From assembly GCF_018070075.1 (NCBI RefSeq), contig NZ_JAGPXE010000014.1:1-64000 (forward strand): a stretch of DNA of 64,000 bases, in the 5' to 3' direction. The first letter of the stretch is position 1; every line of letters begins with the position of its first letter. Origin of the DNA: Saccharopolyspora endophytica (GTDB taxonomy: Bacteria > Actinomycetota > Actinomycetes > Mycobacteriales > Pseudonocardiaceae). This document shows positions 38,934 through 47,451 of the stretch, one piece after another. The notes under the pieces were generated by a model that saw only the letters and a list, made by a program, of their open reading frames with translations, made no database searches and was not told where the DNA came from. A program made the position numbers and the translations under genes.

Positions 38934-39406
38934 GCGAAGAGCCGTACCGCATCGTCGTCGGATCCGACGACGCCGGGCTGGAGTACAAGAACGCGCTGAA
39001 GAAGGACTTGGAGAACGACTCCCGGGTCGCCTCCGTCGTCGATGTCGGTGTCGGCAACGACGAGCACACCGCTTACCCGCACGTGGCGGTCCAGGCCGCC
39101 CGGTTGGTCGCCGAGGGGTCGGCCGACCGGGCGCTTCTGGTGTGCGGGACCGGGCTCGGCGTGGCCATCAGCGCCAACAAGGTGCCCGGGATCAGGGCTG
39201 TCACCGCGCACGACAGCTACTCGGTCGAGCGGTCGGTGCTGAGCAACAACGCGCAGGTGCTGTGCTTCGGGCAGCGCGTGATCGGGCTCGAACTGGCCCG
39301 CAAGCTCGCCGGTGAGTGGCTCGACTACCGTTTCGACACGAGTTCGGCCTCGGCCGAGAAGGTCGCGGCGATCGACGGCTACGAGGGCACCGGGGTGGCC
39401 TGTTGA
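38930..39406 (+). CDS. RpiB/LacAB-family sugar-phosphate isomerase
   Basis: The product is 158 aa. It has [12 protein letters not shown], the catalytic Cys in [15 protein letters not shown] and [14 protein letters not shown]. Members isomerise ribose 5-phosphate or erythrulose 4-phosphate. It overlaps the DAK kinase gene by 4 nt, supporting a kinase-isomerase pair that would give erythrose 4-phosphate. Confidence 0.9.
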   Translation: MSEEPYRIVVGSDDAGLEYKNALKKDLENDSRVASVVDVGVGNDEHTAYPHVAVQAARLVAEGSADRALLVCGTGLGVAISANKVPGIRAVTAHDSYSVERSVLSNNAQVLCFGQRVIGLELARKLAGEWLDYRFDTSSASAEKVAAIDGYEGTGVAC

Positions 39407-39416
39407 GCGGGAAGGG

Positions 39417-40064
39417 ATGAGCGCATTGCGTTTGGCCGAGCAGCGCGGCGAGGTCATCGACATCGCGCGGCGGATGACCTCCGACCGGCTGGTGGTGGGA
39501 ACCTCCGGCAACGTGTCGGTGCGCAGCGGCGACCTCGTCGCGGTCACGCCCTCGGGCGTGGAGTACGACGAGCTGCGGCCGGTGGACATCCCGCTGGTCG
39601 ACCTCAGCGGTGAGGTCGTGGAGGGCGAGCTCAAGCCCACCTCCGAACTGCCGATGCACCTCACCGCCTACGTGGAGCACGACGCGGGCGCGGTCGTGCA
39701 CACCCACTCGCTGCACGCCACGGCGCTGTCGCTGCTGCGCGACGAGGTCCCGGCCGTGCACTACCAGCTGGCCGACTACGGCGGTGCCGTGCGCGTCGCC
39801 GACTACGCCACCTTCGGCACCGACGCCCTCGCAGTGTCGATGTCCGAGGCGCTGCGCGACCGCAACGGCTGCATCCTCCGCAACCACGGCACGGTCACCA
39901 TCGGCAACAGCCTCACCAAGGCCTACAACCGGGCCCGGCAGCTCGAATGGCTCTGCGAGCTCTGGCTCACGGCGGCCAAGCTCGGCGACCCGGCCGTGCT
40001 CTCCGACGAAGAGCTCGCCCACTGTGCGACCCTCTTCGCGGGCTACGGCCAATCGGTTCGCTGA
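39417..40064 (+). CDS. Class II aldolase (L-fuculose-phosphate aldolase family)
   Basis: The product is 215 aa. GTSGNVSVRSGD, the zinc ligands in VVHTHSLHATAL and NHGTVTIG mark the AraD/FucA fold. ATG 39417 is preceded by GGGAAGGG. It is the last gene of the operon and probably cleaves a phosphorylated ketose into dihydroxyacetone phosphate and an aldehyde, but some family members are epimerases. Confidence 0.9.
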   Translation: MSALRLAEQRGEVIDIARRMTSDRLVVGTSGNVSVRSGDLVAVTPSGVEYDELRPVDIPLVDLSGEVVEGELKPTSELPMHLTAYVEHDAGAVVHTHSLHATALSLLRDEVPAVHYQLADYGGAVRVADYATFGTDALAVSMSEALRDRNGCILRNHGTVTIGNSLTKAYNRARQLEWLCELWLTAAKLGDPAVLSDEELAHCATLFAGYGQSVR

Positions 40065-40160
40065 TGCTCGCGCGTGCACCGCTCGGTGTGATGCCCGGCT
40101 GTTAACACCGGTGTGATCCGGGTTCGTCCCGGTGAAACGTGGTGCCTGAAGCATGGGGGC

Positions 40161-41459
40161 ATGACTCCCAGCGAGCACCGTCGAGCCCACGGGGACTGGA
40201 CCCGCGAGATCATCGAGCTGGCCGCGCTGTTGCTGGTCGCAGGCGCGGCGAACCTCGTCGTCACCGGCGTGCGCAGCCACTCCGCCGCGACGCTGGTGCT
40301 GATGTCCCTCGGAGCGGCCCTGCTGGTGGCGGGTGCCGCGCGGTGGTGGTCGCGCCGCGGGACCGTCACGGCCGAGGACGGTACGGAACCGGTCCCGTCC
40401 GAGGTGGCGTTCGTCCCGCAGAACCTGTGGCGGCTGCGGGCTCGCGTCACCGACACGCCCGGCCGCCTGGCGAAGCTGGCCGGGGCGCTGGCGGCGCTCG
40501 GCGGCGACATCCGCACCATGCAGGTGCACCCGGTCGCGGACGGGGCGGTCGACGAGGTGCTGCTGCACGTCCCCACTCGGATCCGGCACGCCGACCTGGT
40601 CGGCGCGGTGGAGAGCGCCGGCGGCTACGACGTGACCGCCTCGCGGGCCGATGTCCGCGAGCTCGACGACGTGCCCACCCGCACCGCCACCCTCGCCAAC
40701 GACCTGGTCAACGGCCGGACCGACCTGGTGCGGGGTCTGCGCTCGCTGCTGGGGCACGTCGACGTGCGCTGGCAGGAGGAACCCGAGCCGTCTATGGAAG
40801 CCGGGGTCTTCACCGAGGATGCGCTGTGCCTGGCCGAACCCGGCGGCGGGTTCCTCGTGCTGACCCGGCCCGGAGGCGCGTTCACCCCCGCCGAGTTCGC
40901 CCGCTCCCGCGCACTGGTCGACCTGGTCACCAGCTGCCGCGCCCGCGTTCGGCCGACGGAGCGGACCGCGACCACACCCGGCGGGATCGAGCTGACCCTG
41001 CGCCCGGCCGATCGCGCCGACCTCGACCTGGTCGCTGAGTTCCACGAGCGCTGCTCCAGCGCGGCGCGGTTCCGCCGCTACTTCAGCCCCGGACCGGCCC
41101 CGGGCGAACGCGGGCTGCGACGCCTCCTGACTCCGGCGCTGGGGCGCTCCACGCTGGCGCTCGGACCGCAGGGCGAGGTTTTGGGGATGGGGAACCTGAT
41201 GTACGACGGCGACAGCGGCGAGCTCGCCCTGCTGGTGCGCGACGACTGGCAGCGCCGGGGCGTCGGTGCGGTGCTCGCCCAGCACATCGTCGACCAGGCC
41301 GCTGAGCTGGGGATCACGACGCTCACCGCGCACACCCACGTAGACAACACCGCGATCTCCCGGACGCTGCGGAGCGCGGGCATGAAGCTGGTCGGTGCGC
41401 CCGAACCCGGCGAGTGGAGCTGGTCGCGCGACCTCACCTCGCTCGCACGGGCCGAGTAG
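40161..41459 (+). CDS. Membrane-anchored ACT-domain GNAT acetyltransferase
   Basis: The product is 432 aa. Two membrane helices (about 19-36 and 43-60) are followed by an ACT domain (about 91-160), a variable middle, and a GNAT domain (about 285-425) with DDWQRRGVGAVLAQ, the acetyl-CoA loop. Actinobacterial ACT-GNAT proteins are known lysine acetyltransferases switched by amino acids. The membrane hairpin is an addition to that design. Start ATG 40161 is chosen; GTG 40113 would add 16 residues. Confidence 0.82.
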   Translation: MTPSEHRRAHGDWTREIIELAALLLVAGAANLVVTGVRSHSAATLVLMSLGAALLVAGAARWWSRRGTVTAEDGTEPVPSEVAFVPQNLWRLRARVTDTPGRLAKLAGALAALGGDIRTMQVHPVADGAVDEVLLHVPTRIRHADLVGAVESAGGYDVTASRADVRELDDVPTRTATLANDLVNGRTDLVRGLRSLLGHVDVRWQEEPEPSMEAGVFTEDALCLAEPGGGFLVLTRPGGAFTPAEFARSRALVDLVTSCRARVRPTERTATTPGGIELTLRPADRADLDLVAEFHERCSSAARFRRYFSPGPAPGERGLRRLLTPALGRSTLALGPQGEVLGMGNLMYDGDSGELALLVRDDWQRRGVGAVLAQHIVDQAAELGITTLTAHTHVDNTAISRTLRSAGMKLVGAPEPGEWSWSRDLTSLARAE

Positions 41460-41465
41460 CGCTCG

Positions 41466-41506
41466 CCGAGCGGCCCGGGACTCAGCCGAGTCCCGGGGCC
41501 GCTCGG
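41466..41506. terminator. Bidirectional terminator between the GNAT and idi genes
   Basis: Arms 41466-41483 and 41488-41506 pair along their full length with a single bulged base and a 4-nt loop, followed by CTTTG. It separates genes that converge at 41459 and 41520. Confidence 0.85.
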
Positions 41507-41519
41507 CTTTGCGCGGTTC

Positions 41520-42113
41520 TCAGGCCACGCGGGCCGCCGGCGGGAGGTTCGCCGGGGTGCCGATGGGCCACTGCGCGGGTTCGGGCCCCAGCTCGGTGAG
41601 CTCGCGCACCTGCAGCGCGCACCAGGGGGAGACCTCGGTGTCACCGGAGAGGACCCCGGTGCTGAACTCCTTCCAACCCAACCACCGAGTCGAGGCGACC
41701 TCGTCCGGGTTCGGCGCGGGGGTGCTGTCGGTGAAAGCGACGAACACAGGGCACATCTCGTTCTCCATGACCCCGTTGTCCATTGTGGCCTGATAGCGGA
41801 ACGCGGGCAGCGCCAGTTCGAGCCCGCGCACCTCCAGGCCGAGCTCTTCACCGAGCCGGCGGGTGATGGCGGCCTTCATCTCCTCCTCCGGAGCCGGGTG
41901 CCCGCAGCAGGTGTTGGTCCACACGCTCGGGAAGGTCCGCTTGTGGTGCGCCCGCTGGGTGAGCAGGAATTCGCCGTGGTCGTTGAACACGTAGCAGGAG
42001 AACGCCAGGTGCAGCGGCGTCTCCTGGTGGTGCACGGTCGCCTTGTCCTCGACGCCAATCGCCTGGCCGGCTTCGTCGAGCAGGACCACCTGTTCCACGT
42101 GCGGTACCTCCAT
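41520..42113 (-). CDS. idi: Isopentenyl-diphosphate delta-isomerase, type 1
   Basis: The product is 197 aa. The Nudix-fold isomerase motifs are present: catalytic Cys in TNTCCGHP and Glu in MENEMCPVF, plus HLAFSCYVFN. It interconverts IPP and DMAPP. ATG 42113 is chosen because family members start a few residues before VEQVVLLDE, although no good ribosome site is visible. It stands alone, not in an isoprenoid cluster. The 253 bp divergent region to the next gene shows no clear signal. Confidence 0.94.
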   Translation of the reverse strand: MEVPHVEQVVLLDEAGQAIGVEDKATVHHQETPLHLAFSCYVFNDHGEFLLTQRAHHKRTFPSVWTNTCCGHPAPEEEMKAAITRRLGEELGLEVRGLELALPAFRYQATMDNGVMENEMCPVFVAFTDSTPAPNPDEVASTRWLGWKEFSTGVLSGDTEVSPWCALQVRELTELGPEPAQWPIGTPANLPPAARVA

Positions 42114-42366
42114 GGGGTAGTGGGGTGTCGCCCCAGCTTGCCTCAGCACCGCCGGGAGAACAACGCGAGCCCCGATCGGGCCGAGCGCACCGAGCGTCCG
42201 GTTGTGCTCCGCAACCGTGAAATCCCGCCGCGAATACGGGAAAAACGTGTTGCTGAGGCGACTTTTGGTCAAAACGGTCTCCCTCGTGATTTCCGCCGAT
42301 ACGTTCGCCTGGCGAATACGCGATCGATCGAGATCGACTCCGACATCGACGAAGGGGATCGCGGAG

Positions 42367-43341
42367 ATGCCGAACCGCCCGATGCTCGCCACCGCTGCCG
42401 CGCTCGCGGCGGCCGCAGCGCTGGTGCTGCCCACCGCGGCCGTTGCCGACAACAGCGCACGCGCCGGTGCCATGGCCGTGCAGGACCACCTGCAGGAACT
42501 GCAGAACATCGCCGGTGCCAACGGCGGGAACCGAGCCGCCGGCACGCCCGGCTACCAGGCTTCCCTGGACTACATCAAGGGCAAGCTCGACGAAGCCGGT
42601 TTCACCACGTCGGTCCAGGAGTTCGACTCCCTCGGCGGTCCCACCTACAACCTGATCGCCGAAACGCCGGGTGGCGACGCCAACAAGGTCGTCATGTTCG
42701 GCGCCCACCTGGACAGCGTGGGCGAGGGGCCGGGGATCAACGACAACGGAACCGGTTCGGCCGCGATCCTGCAGGCCGCGCTCGACTACGCGGCCGGCGG
42801 TGACACGCCGACCAACAAGCTCCGCTTCGCCTTCTGGGGCGCGGAGGAAGAGGGCCTGGTGGGCTCCACCCACTACGTGGAGACGCTGCCGGAGGCCGAG
42901 CGCGGGAAGATCGCCGCCTACCTGAACTTCGACATGGTCGGCTCGCCCAACGCCGGCTACTTCACCTACGACGGCGACGACTCCGACGGCGTCGGCGCCG
43001 GTCCGGGCCCGGAGGGCTCGGCGCAGATCGAGAAGCTGCTCAACGACTCGCTGGGTGCGGCCGGTGCGCCCGCCGAGGGCACCGATTTCGACGGTCGCTC
43101 CGACTACGGTCCGTTCATCGAGGTCGGTATCCCAGCCGGTGGCACCTTCACCGGCGCGGAGCAGACCAAGAGCCCGGAGCAGGCCGAGAAGTGGGGCGGC
43201 CAGGCCGGTGAGGCGTTCGACGCCTGCTACCACCAGGCCTGCGACACCGTCGAGAACGTCGACGCCCAAGCCCTGGAACGCAACTTCGCGGCCATCGCCA
43301 ACGCCGTGAAGACCTACGCGGCGCAGTTCCCGCAGCCGTAG
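42367..43341 (+). CDS. Secreted M28 zinc aminopeptidase
   Basis: The product is 324 aa. A signal peptide ends about residue 27 (PTAAVADN). The zinc ligands of Streptomyces griseus-type aminopeptidase are visible: His in FGAHLDSVGEG, Asp in GINDNGTG, Glu pair in WGAEEEGLVGS, Asp in NFDMVGSP and His in CYHQACDT, where two Cys can form the known disulfide. It should release N-terminal residues from peptides outside the cell. AAGGGG upstream supports ATG 42367. A terminator follows. Confidence 0.94.
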   Translation: MPNRPMLATAAALAAAAALVLPTAAVADNSARAGAMAVQDHLQELQNIAGANGGNRAAGTPGYQASLDYIKGKLDEAGFTTSVQEFDSLGGPTYNLIAETPGGDANKVVMFGAHLDSVGEGPGINDNGTGSAAILQAALDYAAGGDTPTNKLRFAFWGAEEEGLVGSTHYVETLPEAERGKIAAYLNFDMVGSPNAGYFTYDGDDSDGVGAGPGPEGSAQIEKLLNDSLGAAGAPAEGTDFDGRSDYGPFIEVGIPAGGTFTGAEQTKSPEQAEKWGGQAGEAFDACYHQACDTVENVDAQALERNFAAIANAVKTYAAQFPQP

Positions 43342-43368
43342 ATCTCAAGCCATCGGGAGAGGGAAGAG

Positions 43369-43416
43369 GCCGTCCCCGGCAGCACCGCAGCGCAGGCGGT
43401 GGCTGCCGGGGACGGC
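43369..43416 (+). terminator. Terminator after the aminopeptidase gene
   Basis: A perfect 15-bp stem (43369-43383 with 43402-43416) is extended by an inner ACCGC/GCGGT stem and is followed by TGTTCTCG. Confidence 0.8.
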
Positions 43417-43452
43417 TGTTCTCGCGCATCAGTCCCATGTCTGACGGGCCTA

Positions 43453-43468
43453 CATCAATGGATTGATG
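43453..43468. promoter_or_regulatory. Palindrome upstream of the HcnA-like gene
   Basis: CATCAATGGATTGATG has perfect 7-bp arms around GG. It lies 114 nt before the start at 43582 and is a good operator candidate. No regulator gene is adjacent, so the binding protein is unknown. Confidence 0.45.
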
Positions 43469-43581
43469 CGCGATCTGTTCTGGGGCAGTTCAATTTCTCC
43501 TGTCGGTTCGATCGGGAACCGAGCGCACCGGGCACCGGGTGAGAGCGCCGTGCCGGTGCAGATCCAGGAGGTGGGCGGCTG

Positions 43582-43899
43582 TTGACCGGACCGTACCTGC
43601 TGCCCGCCCACCTGGACCCCGCGCAACCGCGCTACCAGGCCAGCTTCGCCGTCGAGGTGGACGGACGCCGGATCACCGCGCACGCCGGGCAGACGGTCGC
43701 CGCCGTGCTGATGTCGCTGGGGTTGACCTCGTGGCGCGAATCCGGCGGTCGTGGCCGGAGGCGCGGGCTGTTCTGCGGGATCGGCGTGTGCGCCGAATGC
43801 GTGCTGCTGGTCAACGGAACCCCGGGCGTTCGCGCCTGCCTGCGGTCGGTCGAACCCGGCGACGTGATCAGCACCCGCGGCAGGGAGGAGCGGGGATGA
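43582..43899 (+). CDS. (2Fe-2S)-binding oxidoreductase subunit, HcnA-like
   Basis: The product is 105 aa. The plant-type ferredoxin loop is GLFCGIGVCAECVLLVNG with a further Cys in RACLRS. HcnA-like subunits pair with two flavoproteins in hydrogen cyanide synthase, opine oxidase and D-hydroxyproline dehydrogenase. TTG 43582 is the start: AGGAGGTG (43566-43573) is 8 nt upstream and no ATG or GTG fits. It overlaps its flavoprotein partner by 4 nt. Confidence 0.87.
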   Translation: MTGPYLLPAHLDPAQPRYQASFAVEVDGRRITAHAGQTVAAVLMSLGLTSWRESGGRGRRRGLFCGIGVCAECVLLVNGTPGVRACLRSVEPGDVISTRGREERG

Positions 43900-45206
43900 G
43901 CGTCGTCGTCGTGGGTGCGGGCCCGGCCGGCATGACCGCCGCCCTGAACGCAGCCCGAGCCGGGGCCGAGGTGCTGCTCGTCGACTCCTCGACCGCACTG
44001 GGCGGGAAGTACCACCAGGCCCCGCCCGAGCAGTTCGGCCTCGCCCAACCGCAGCGGATCCGGCGAGGGCAGGGGAGTGTCACGACCCTCGCCGAGGAGG
44101 TCGGCGCGCACCCGCGCATCCGGCGGTTGTCCGGCGGCGTGAGATCGCTGGACGGGCACGACGTCCACGTGACCACCGGCCCCGGGGGCGCGGGGGAGAC
44201 CGCCCACGCCGACGCGCTGGTGCTGGCCACCGGAGCGCACGACCGGGTGCTGCCGTTCCCGGGCTGGGAGCTGCCCGGCGTGTTCACCGCTGGGGCCGCG
44301 CACGCGCTGGCGAGTGGCCAGCGGATCGCGGTGGGAAGTCGGGTGCTGGTCGCGGGAACCGGGCCGCTGCTGCTGCCGGTCACCGAATCGCTGCTGGGTG
44401 TGGGAGCCGACGTGGTGGCCGTGCTCGACGCGGGGAGCCCGGCGGCCTGGTTGCGGCGAGCACCGGATCTGGCCGGGCAGTGGGACAAGCTCGCCGGGTT
44501 CGCCGGTTACCTGCGCAGGCTCGTCGGCAACACGCAGTTCCGCACCCGGGCCGGTGTCGTGGCGGCGGTCGGCGAGGAACGGGTCAAGGAAGCCGTGGTC
44601 GCCAAGCTCGACGCGCGGTGGCGGCCGGTCCCGGGCACGCACCGGAGGATCCCGGTGGACGCGATCTGCGTCGCCCACGGCCTGGAACCGCGCCTGGAAC
44701 TCGCGAGAGCGGCGGGTTGCGCGATCGAGGACGGCTTCGTGCGGGTCGACGGAGCGCAGCGGAGCTCGACGCCGTGGGTGTTCGCGGCTGGTGAGGCCAC
44801 CGGCATCGCCGGAGCCCGAGCCGCAGCGGCCGAGGGCGCCGTCGCGGGCCTCGCCGCAGCGGTGCACGTCGAGGCGGCCGCGTGGCGCGAGGTCGAAAAA
44901 TCCGCTCGCCGAGCCATGCTCGTCGTCCGATGTGGACAGCGCTTCGGCAGGGCGATGGCGTCGGCGACCCGCATCGGTGAGGACTGGAACGAGTGGCTCA
45001 CCCCGCAGACCGTCGTCTGCCGCTGCGAAGAGGTTCCCTACCAGGCCCTTCGGGACAGCGCGCCCGCCCAGCGCGACGCGAGCTCGCTGAACCTGTCCTG
45101 CCGCGTCGGACTGGGGTCCTGCCAGGGGCGGATGTGCGGGCGCAACGCCAGCGAGCTCGCCGAGAACCTGATCCGGACGTCCGCGAAAGAGCCCCCGGTC
45201 GCCTGA
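43896..45206 (+). CDS. FAD-dependent oxidoreductase subunit, HcnB-like
   Basis: The product is 436 aa. An N-terminal FAD motif VVVGAGPAGMTAALNAARAG, a second NAD(P)-type region (VLVAGTGPLLLPVTE), and a C-terminal BFD-like Fe-S domain with Cys in CRCEEV and GSCQGRMC are seen. This is the middle subunit of HcnABC-type amine oxidoreductases. The third, DAO-type subunit is not adjacent; one DAO gene lies 9 kb away at 53977. The substrate is likely a cyclic imino acid or opine, by family only. Confidence 0.87.
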   Translation: MSVVVVGAGPAGMTAALNAARAGAEVLLVDSSTALGGKYHQAPPEQFGLAQPQRIRRGQGSVTTLAEEVGAHPRIRRLSGGVRSLDGHDVHVTTGPGGAGETAHADALVLATGAHDRVLPFPGWELPGVFTAGAAHALASGQRIAVGSRVLVAGTGPLLLPVTESLLGVGADVVAVLDAGSPAAWLRRAPDLAGQWDKLAGFAGYLRRLVGNTQFRTRAGVVAAVGEERVKEAVVAKLDARWRPVPGTHRRIPVDAICVAHGLEPRLELARAAGCAIEDGFVRVDGAQRSSTPWVFAAGEATGIAGARAAAAEGAVAGLAAAVHVEAAAWREVEKSARRAMLVVRCGQRFGRAMASATRIGEDWNEWLTPQTVVCRCEEVPYQALRDSAPAQRDASSLNLSCRVGLGSCQGRMCGRNASELAENLIRTSAKEPPVA

Positions 45207-45226
45207 TTCCTGCCATCATGTGCCGC

Positions 45227-45766
45227 ATGGCCGAATTGCGGACAGCGCACACCGCGGATCTCGACGTGGCGAGCCTGCGCGCGGCGCGCGGGCTGCTGTG
45301 GGACGTCTTCATCGAGGACGACGCCATGACCGAAGCCGACTGGGAGCACTGCCTCGGCGGCATGCACGTGCTCGCCTGGGAGGGTGATGAACTGGTCGGG
45401 CACGCCGCGCTCGTGATGCGGCGCCTGCTGCTCGGCGACCGCGCCCTGCGCACCGGTTACGTGGAGGGCGTCGCGGTGCGAGGAGACCGCCAGGGCCAGG
45501 GCATCGGCGCCGCCCTCATGGCCGAGGTCGAGCGCATGATCCGCGCGGCCTACGACCTCGGCGCCCTCGGCGCCAGCGAAGCCGGCCGCCCCTTCTACGA
45601 AGCGCGGGGCTGGAAGCCCTGGCCCGCGCCGACCAGGGCTCTCACGCCCACCGGGATCCACCCGACGCCCGACGAGGACGGCTGGATCTACTACTACCCG
45701 GCCGGGGCCGCCCTCGACCGCAGCATGCCGCTCACCTGCGACCCCCGCCCCGGCGAACCCTGGTGA
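45227..45766 (+). CDS. Aminoglycoside 2'-N-acetyltransferase, AAC(2') family
   Basis: The product is 179 aa. It resembles mycobacterial AAC(2')-I: TEADWEHCLGGMHVLAWEGDE, YVEGVAVRGDRQGQG, LGALGASEAGRPFY and ARGWKPWPAPT. GNAT motif A (RGDRQGQGIGAAL) binds acetyl-CoA. Such enzymes acetylate the 2'-amine of gentamicin-like drugs and are intrinsic in mycobacteria. ATG 45227 or 45218; no clear ribosome site for either. It lies 20 nt after the oxidoreductase gene and may be read from the same transcript. Confidence 0.88.
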   Translation: MAELRTAHTADLDVASLRAARGLLWDVFIEDDAMTEADWEHCLGGMHVLAWEGDELVGHAALVMRRLLLGDRALRTGYVEGVAVRGDRQGQGIGAALMAEVERMIRAAYDLGALGASEAGRPFYEARGWKPWPAPTRALTPTGIHPTPDEDGWIYYYPAGAALDRSMPLTCDPRPGEPW

Positions 45767-45790
45767 TCGCGCCGGCCTCCCACCGATGAC

Positions 45791-45826
45791 GAACGGGGAA
45801 CCCCGCCGCAGCGGGGTTCCCCGTTC
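45791..45826. terminator. Perfect hairpin between convergent genes
   Basis: Arms 45791-45806 and 45811-45826 form a perfect 16-bp stem with a 4-nt loop. There is no T tract. It separates the AAC(2') gene from the ALDH gene. Confidence 0.75.
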
Positions 45827-45839
45827 GCTCGCGCCGCGA

Positions 45840-47399
45840 TCAGGTCTGCGGATAGCGGTGGTAGCCCGGGAAGTTGCCGTAGAGCTGCTCTCCCGGAGGC
45901 CCCTGGGTGACAGCGTGGACCAGGTGCTGGCCCCCGACGAACGCGCCCTTCCACGACGCGCCCCGGCCGCCGAACGGCTCGTCCCGGTCACCGCGCGAGC
46001 GCGGCTTGTTGATGCCGACCTTGAACGCCTGGACGCTCTCGGCCAGCTCGGCGGCGAACGATTCGTCGTCGCAGGCGACGGTGGCGACCAGCGCGCCGTT
46101 GGAGGCGTTCATCTGCGCCAGCAGCTCGGCCTCGGTGTCGACCACGACGATGGTGTCGACCGGCCCGAACGGCTCCTCGTGCATGAGCCGGCTGGCGCCC
46201 GGCGGCGCCAGCAACGTCACCGGTGCGGCGTAGGCGGAGACGTCCTGACCTTCCAGGAAGTGCCCCTGGGAGCGGTCGCCGTGGTGCAGCGGAACGGCAC
46301 CGTGGCGCAACGCCTCGGCGACCCGGCCTTCCAGCTCGGTCGCCTTCGCCGCCGAGATCAGCGGGCCGAAGTCCAGCGCGGGCGGCTCGCCGTTCTCGCC
46401 GGCCAGCGGGTGGCCGAAGCGCACCGACTGCACCACCGGGAGGTAGGTGGCGAGGAACTTGTCCACCAGCTTCCGCTGCACCACGAACCGCGGGTAGGCG
46501 GTGCAGCGCTGCTTGGCGTACTCGAAGCCCTTGCGCAGGTGCGCGCTCAGTCCGTCCCAGTCGGAGAACTCCCACAGGCCCCAGGTGTTGAGGCCCTCCT
46601 GCTCCAGCATGTGCCGCTTGCCGGTGTCGACCAGCTGCGCGGCGATCTTGCCGCCGTTGGATCGTCCGCCGACGAACGCGAGCGCGCCCACCTCGGGCGA
46701 GCGCACCAGCGGGTCCGACAGGGCCGACCCGTCCCCGGACAGCAGCGTGGCCGGTAGCCCGGCGCGGGCCATCAGCGCGTGTGCGACGGTGAGCGTCACC
46801 GCGCCGCCCTGCGTCGGTGTCTTGGCGATCACGGCGTTGCCGGCGAGCAGCTGCACCAGCTCGGCGTGCACCAGGACGCTCATCGGGTAGTTCCAGCTGG
46901 CGATGTTGCTCACCGGGCCGGGCAGCGGCTGGCGCTTGTACGGCGCGCCCTCCACGTCCTGGTTGAGCATCTGCTCGGTGTGCTCGGCGTACCAGCGCAC
47001 GCCGTCGAGGCAGCGATCGACGTCGGCGCAGGCGGCCTTCCACGGCTTGCCGATCTCCCAGGCGAGCAGCAGTGCGAGGTCGTCGCGGACCTGCGACATG
47101 GCCTCGACCGCGCTGGTCACCGCTTCGCGACGCTGCTCGAAGGTCGTCTGCGCCCACGCCTGGTGGGCCCTGGCCGCTGCGCGCACGGCGTCTTGCGCGG
47201 TCGCGGCGTCGATCTTGGGCAGCTGGGAGAAGACCGTGCCGTCCACCGGGGTGACCTGCGGGGCGGGCTCCCCGACGGCCTGCCAGCGGCGGTCGATGAG
47301 GTTGCGGGGCACGCCGTCGTCGAACGCCTCCGGCACTGCGGCGATGGCCCGCGAGAGCACCGCCGAAGCGGTGTGGTGATCGGGAACCCGGAGTGTCAT
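45840..47399 (-). CDS. Aldehyde dehydrogenase superfamily protein, atypical
   Basis: The product is 519 aa. The catalytic Cys is in KQRCTAYPRFVV and the NAD-binding region includes SNIASWNYPMSVLVH. In place of the usual ELGGKN motif there is LEQEGLNTWG, which keeps a Glu but changes its surroundings. HEEPFGPVDTIVVVD and the C-terminal KPRSRGDRDEPFGG are conserved. ATG 47399 is preceded by GAGGAGG. The aldehyde substrate is unknown. Confidence 0.88.
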   Translation of the reverse strand: MTLRVPDHHTASAVLSRAIAAVPEAFDDGVPRNLIDRRWQAVGEPAPQVTPVDGTVFSQLPKIDAATAQDAVRAAARAHQAWAQTTFEQRREAVTSAVEAMSQVRDDLALLLAWEIGKPWKAACADVDRCLDGVRWYAEHTEQMLNQDVEGAPYKRQPLPGPVSNIASWNYPMSVLVHAELVQLLAGNAVIAKTPTQGGAVTLTVAHALMARAGLPATLLSGDGSALSDPLVRSPEVGALAFVGGRSNGGKIAAQLVDTGKRHMLEQEGLNTWGLWEFSDWDGLSAHLRKGFEYAKQRCTAYPRFVVQRKLVDKFLATYLPVVQSVRFGHPLAGENGEPPALDFGPLISAAKATELEGRVAEALRHGAVPLHHGDRSQGHFLEGQDVSAYAAPVTLLAPPGASRLMHEEPFGPVDTIVVVDTEAELLAQMNASNGALVATVACDDESFAAELAESVQAFKVGINKPRSRGDRDEPFGGRGASWKGAFVGGQHLVHAVTQGPPGEQLYGNFPGYHRYPQT

Positions 47400-47435
47400 A
47401 CGCCCTCCTCAAAAGATTGGGATGGGGTGCCGGGA

Positions 47436-47451
47436 GGCATAGGACTATGCC
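47436..47451. promoter_or_regulatory. Palindrome upstream of the ALDH gene
   Basis: GGCATAGGACTATGCC has perfect 7-bp arms around GA and lies 37 nt before the ALDH start. It may be an operator. Confidence 0.4.
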
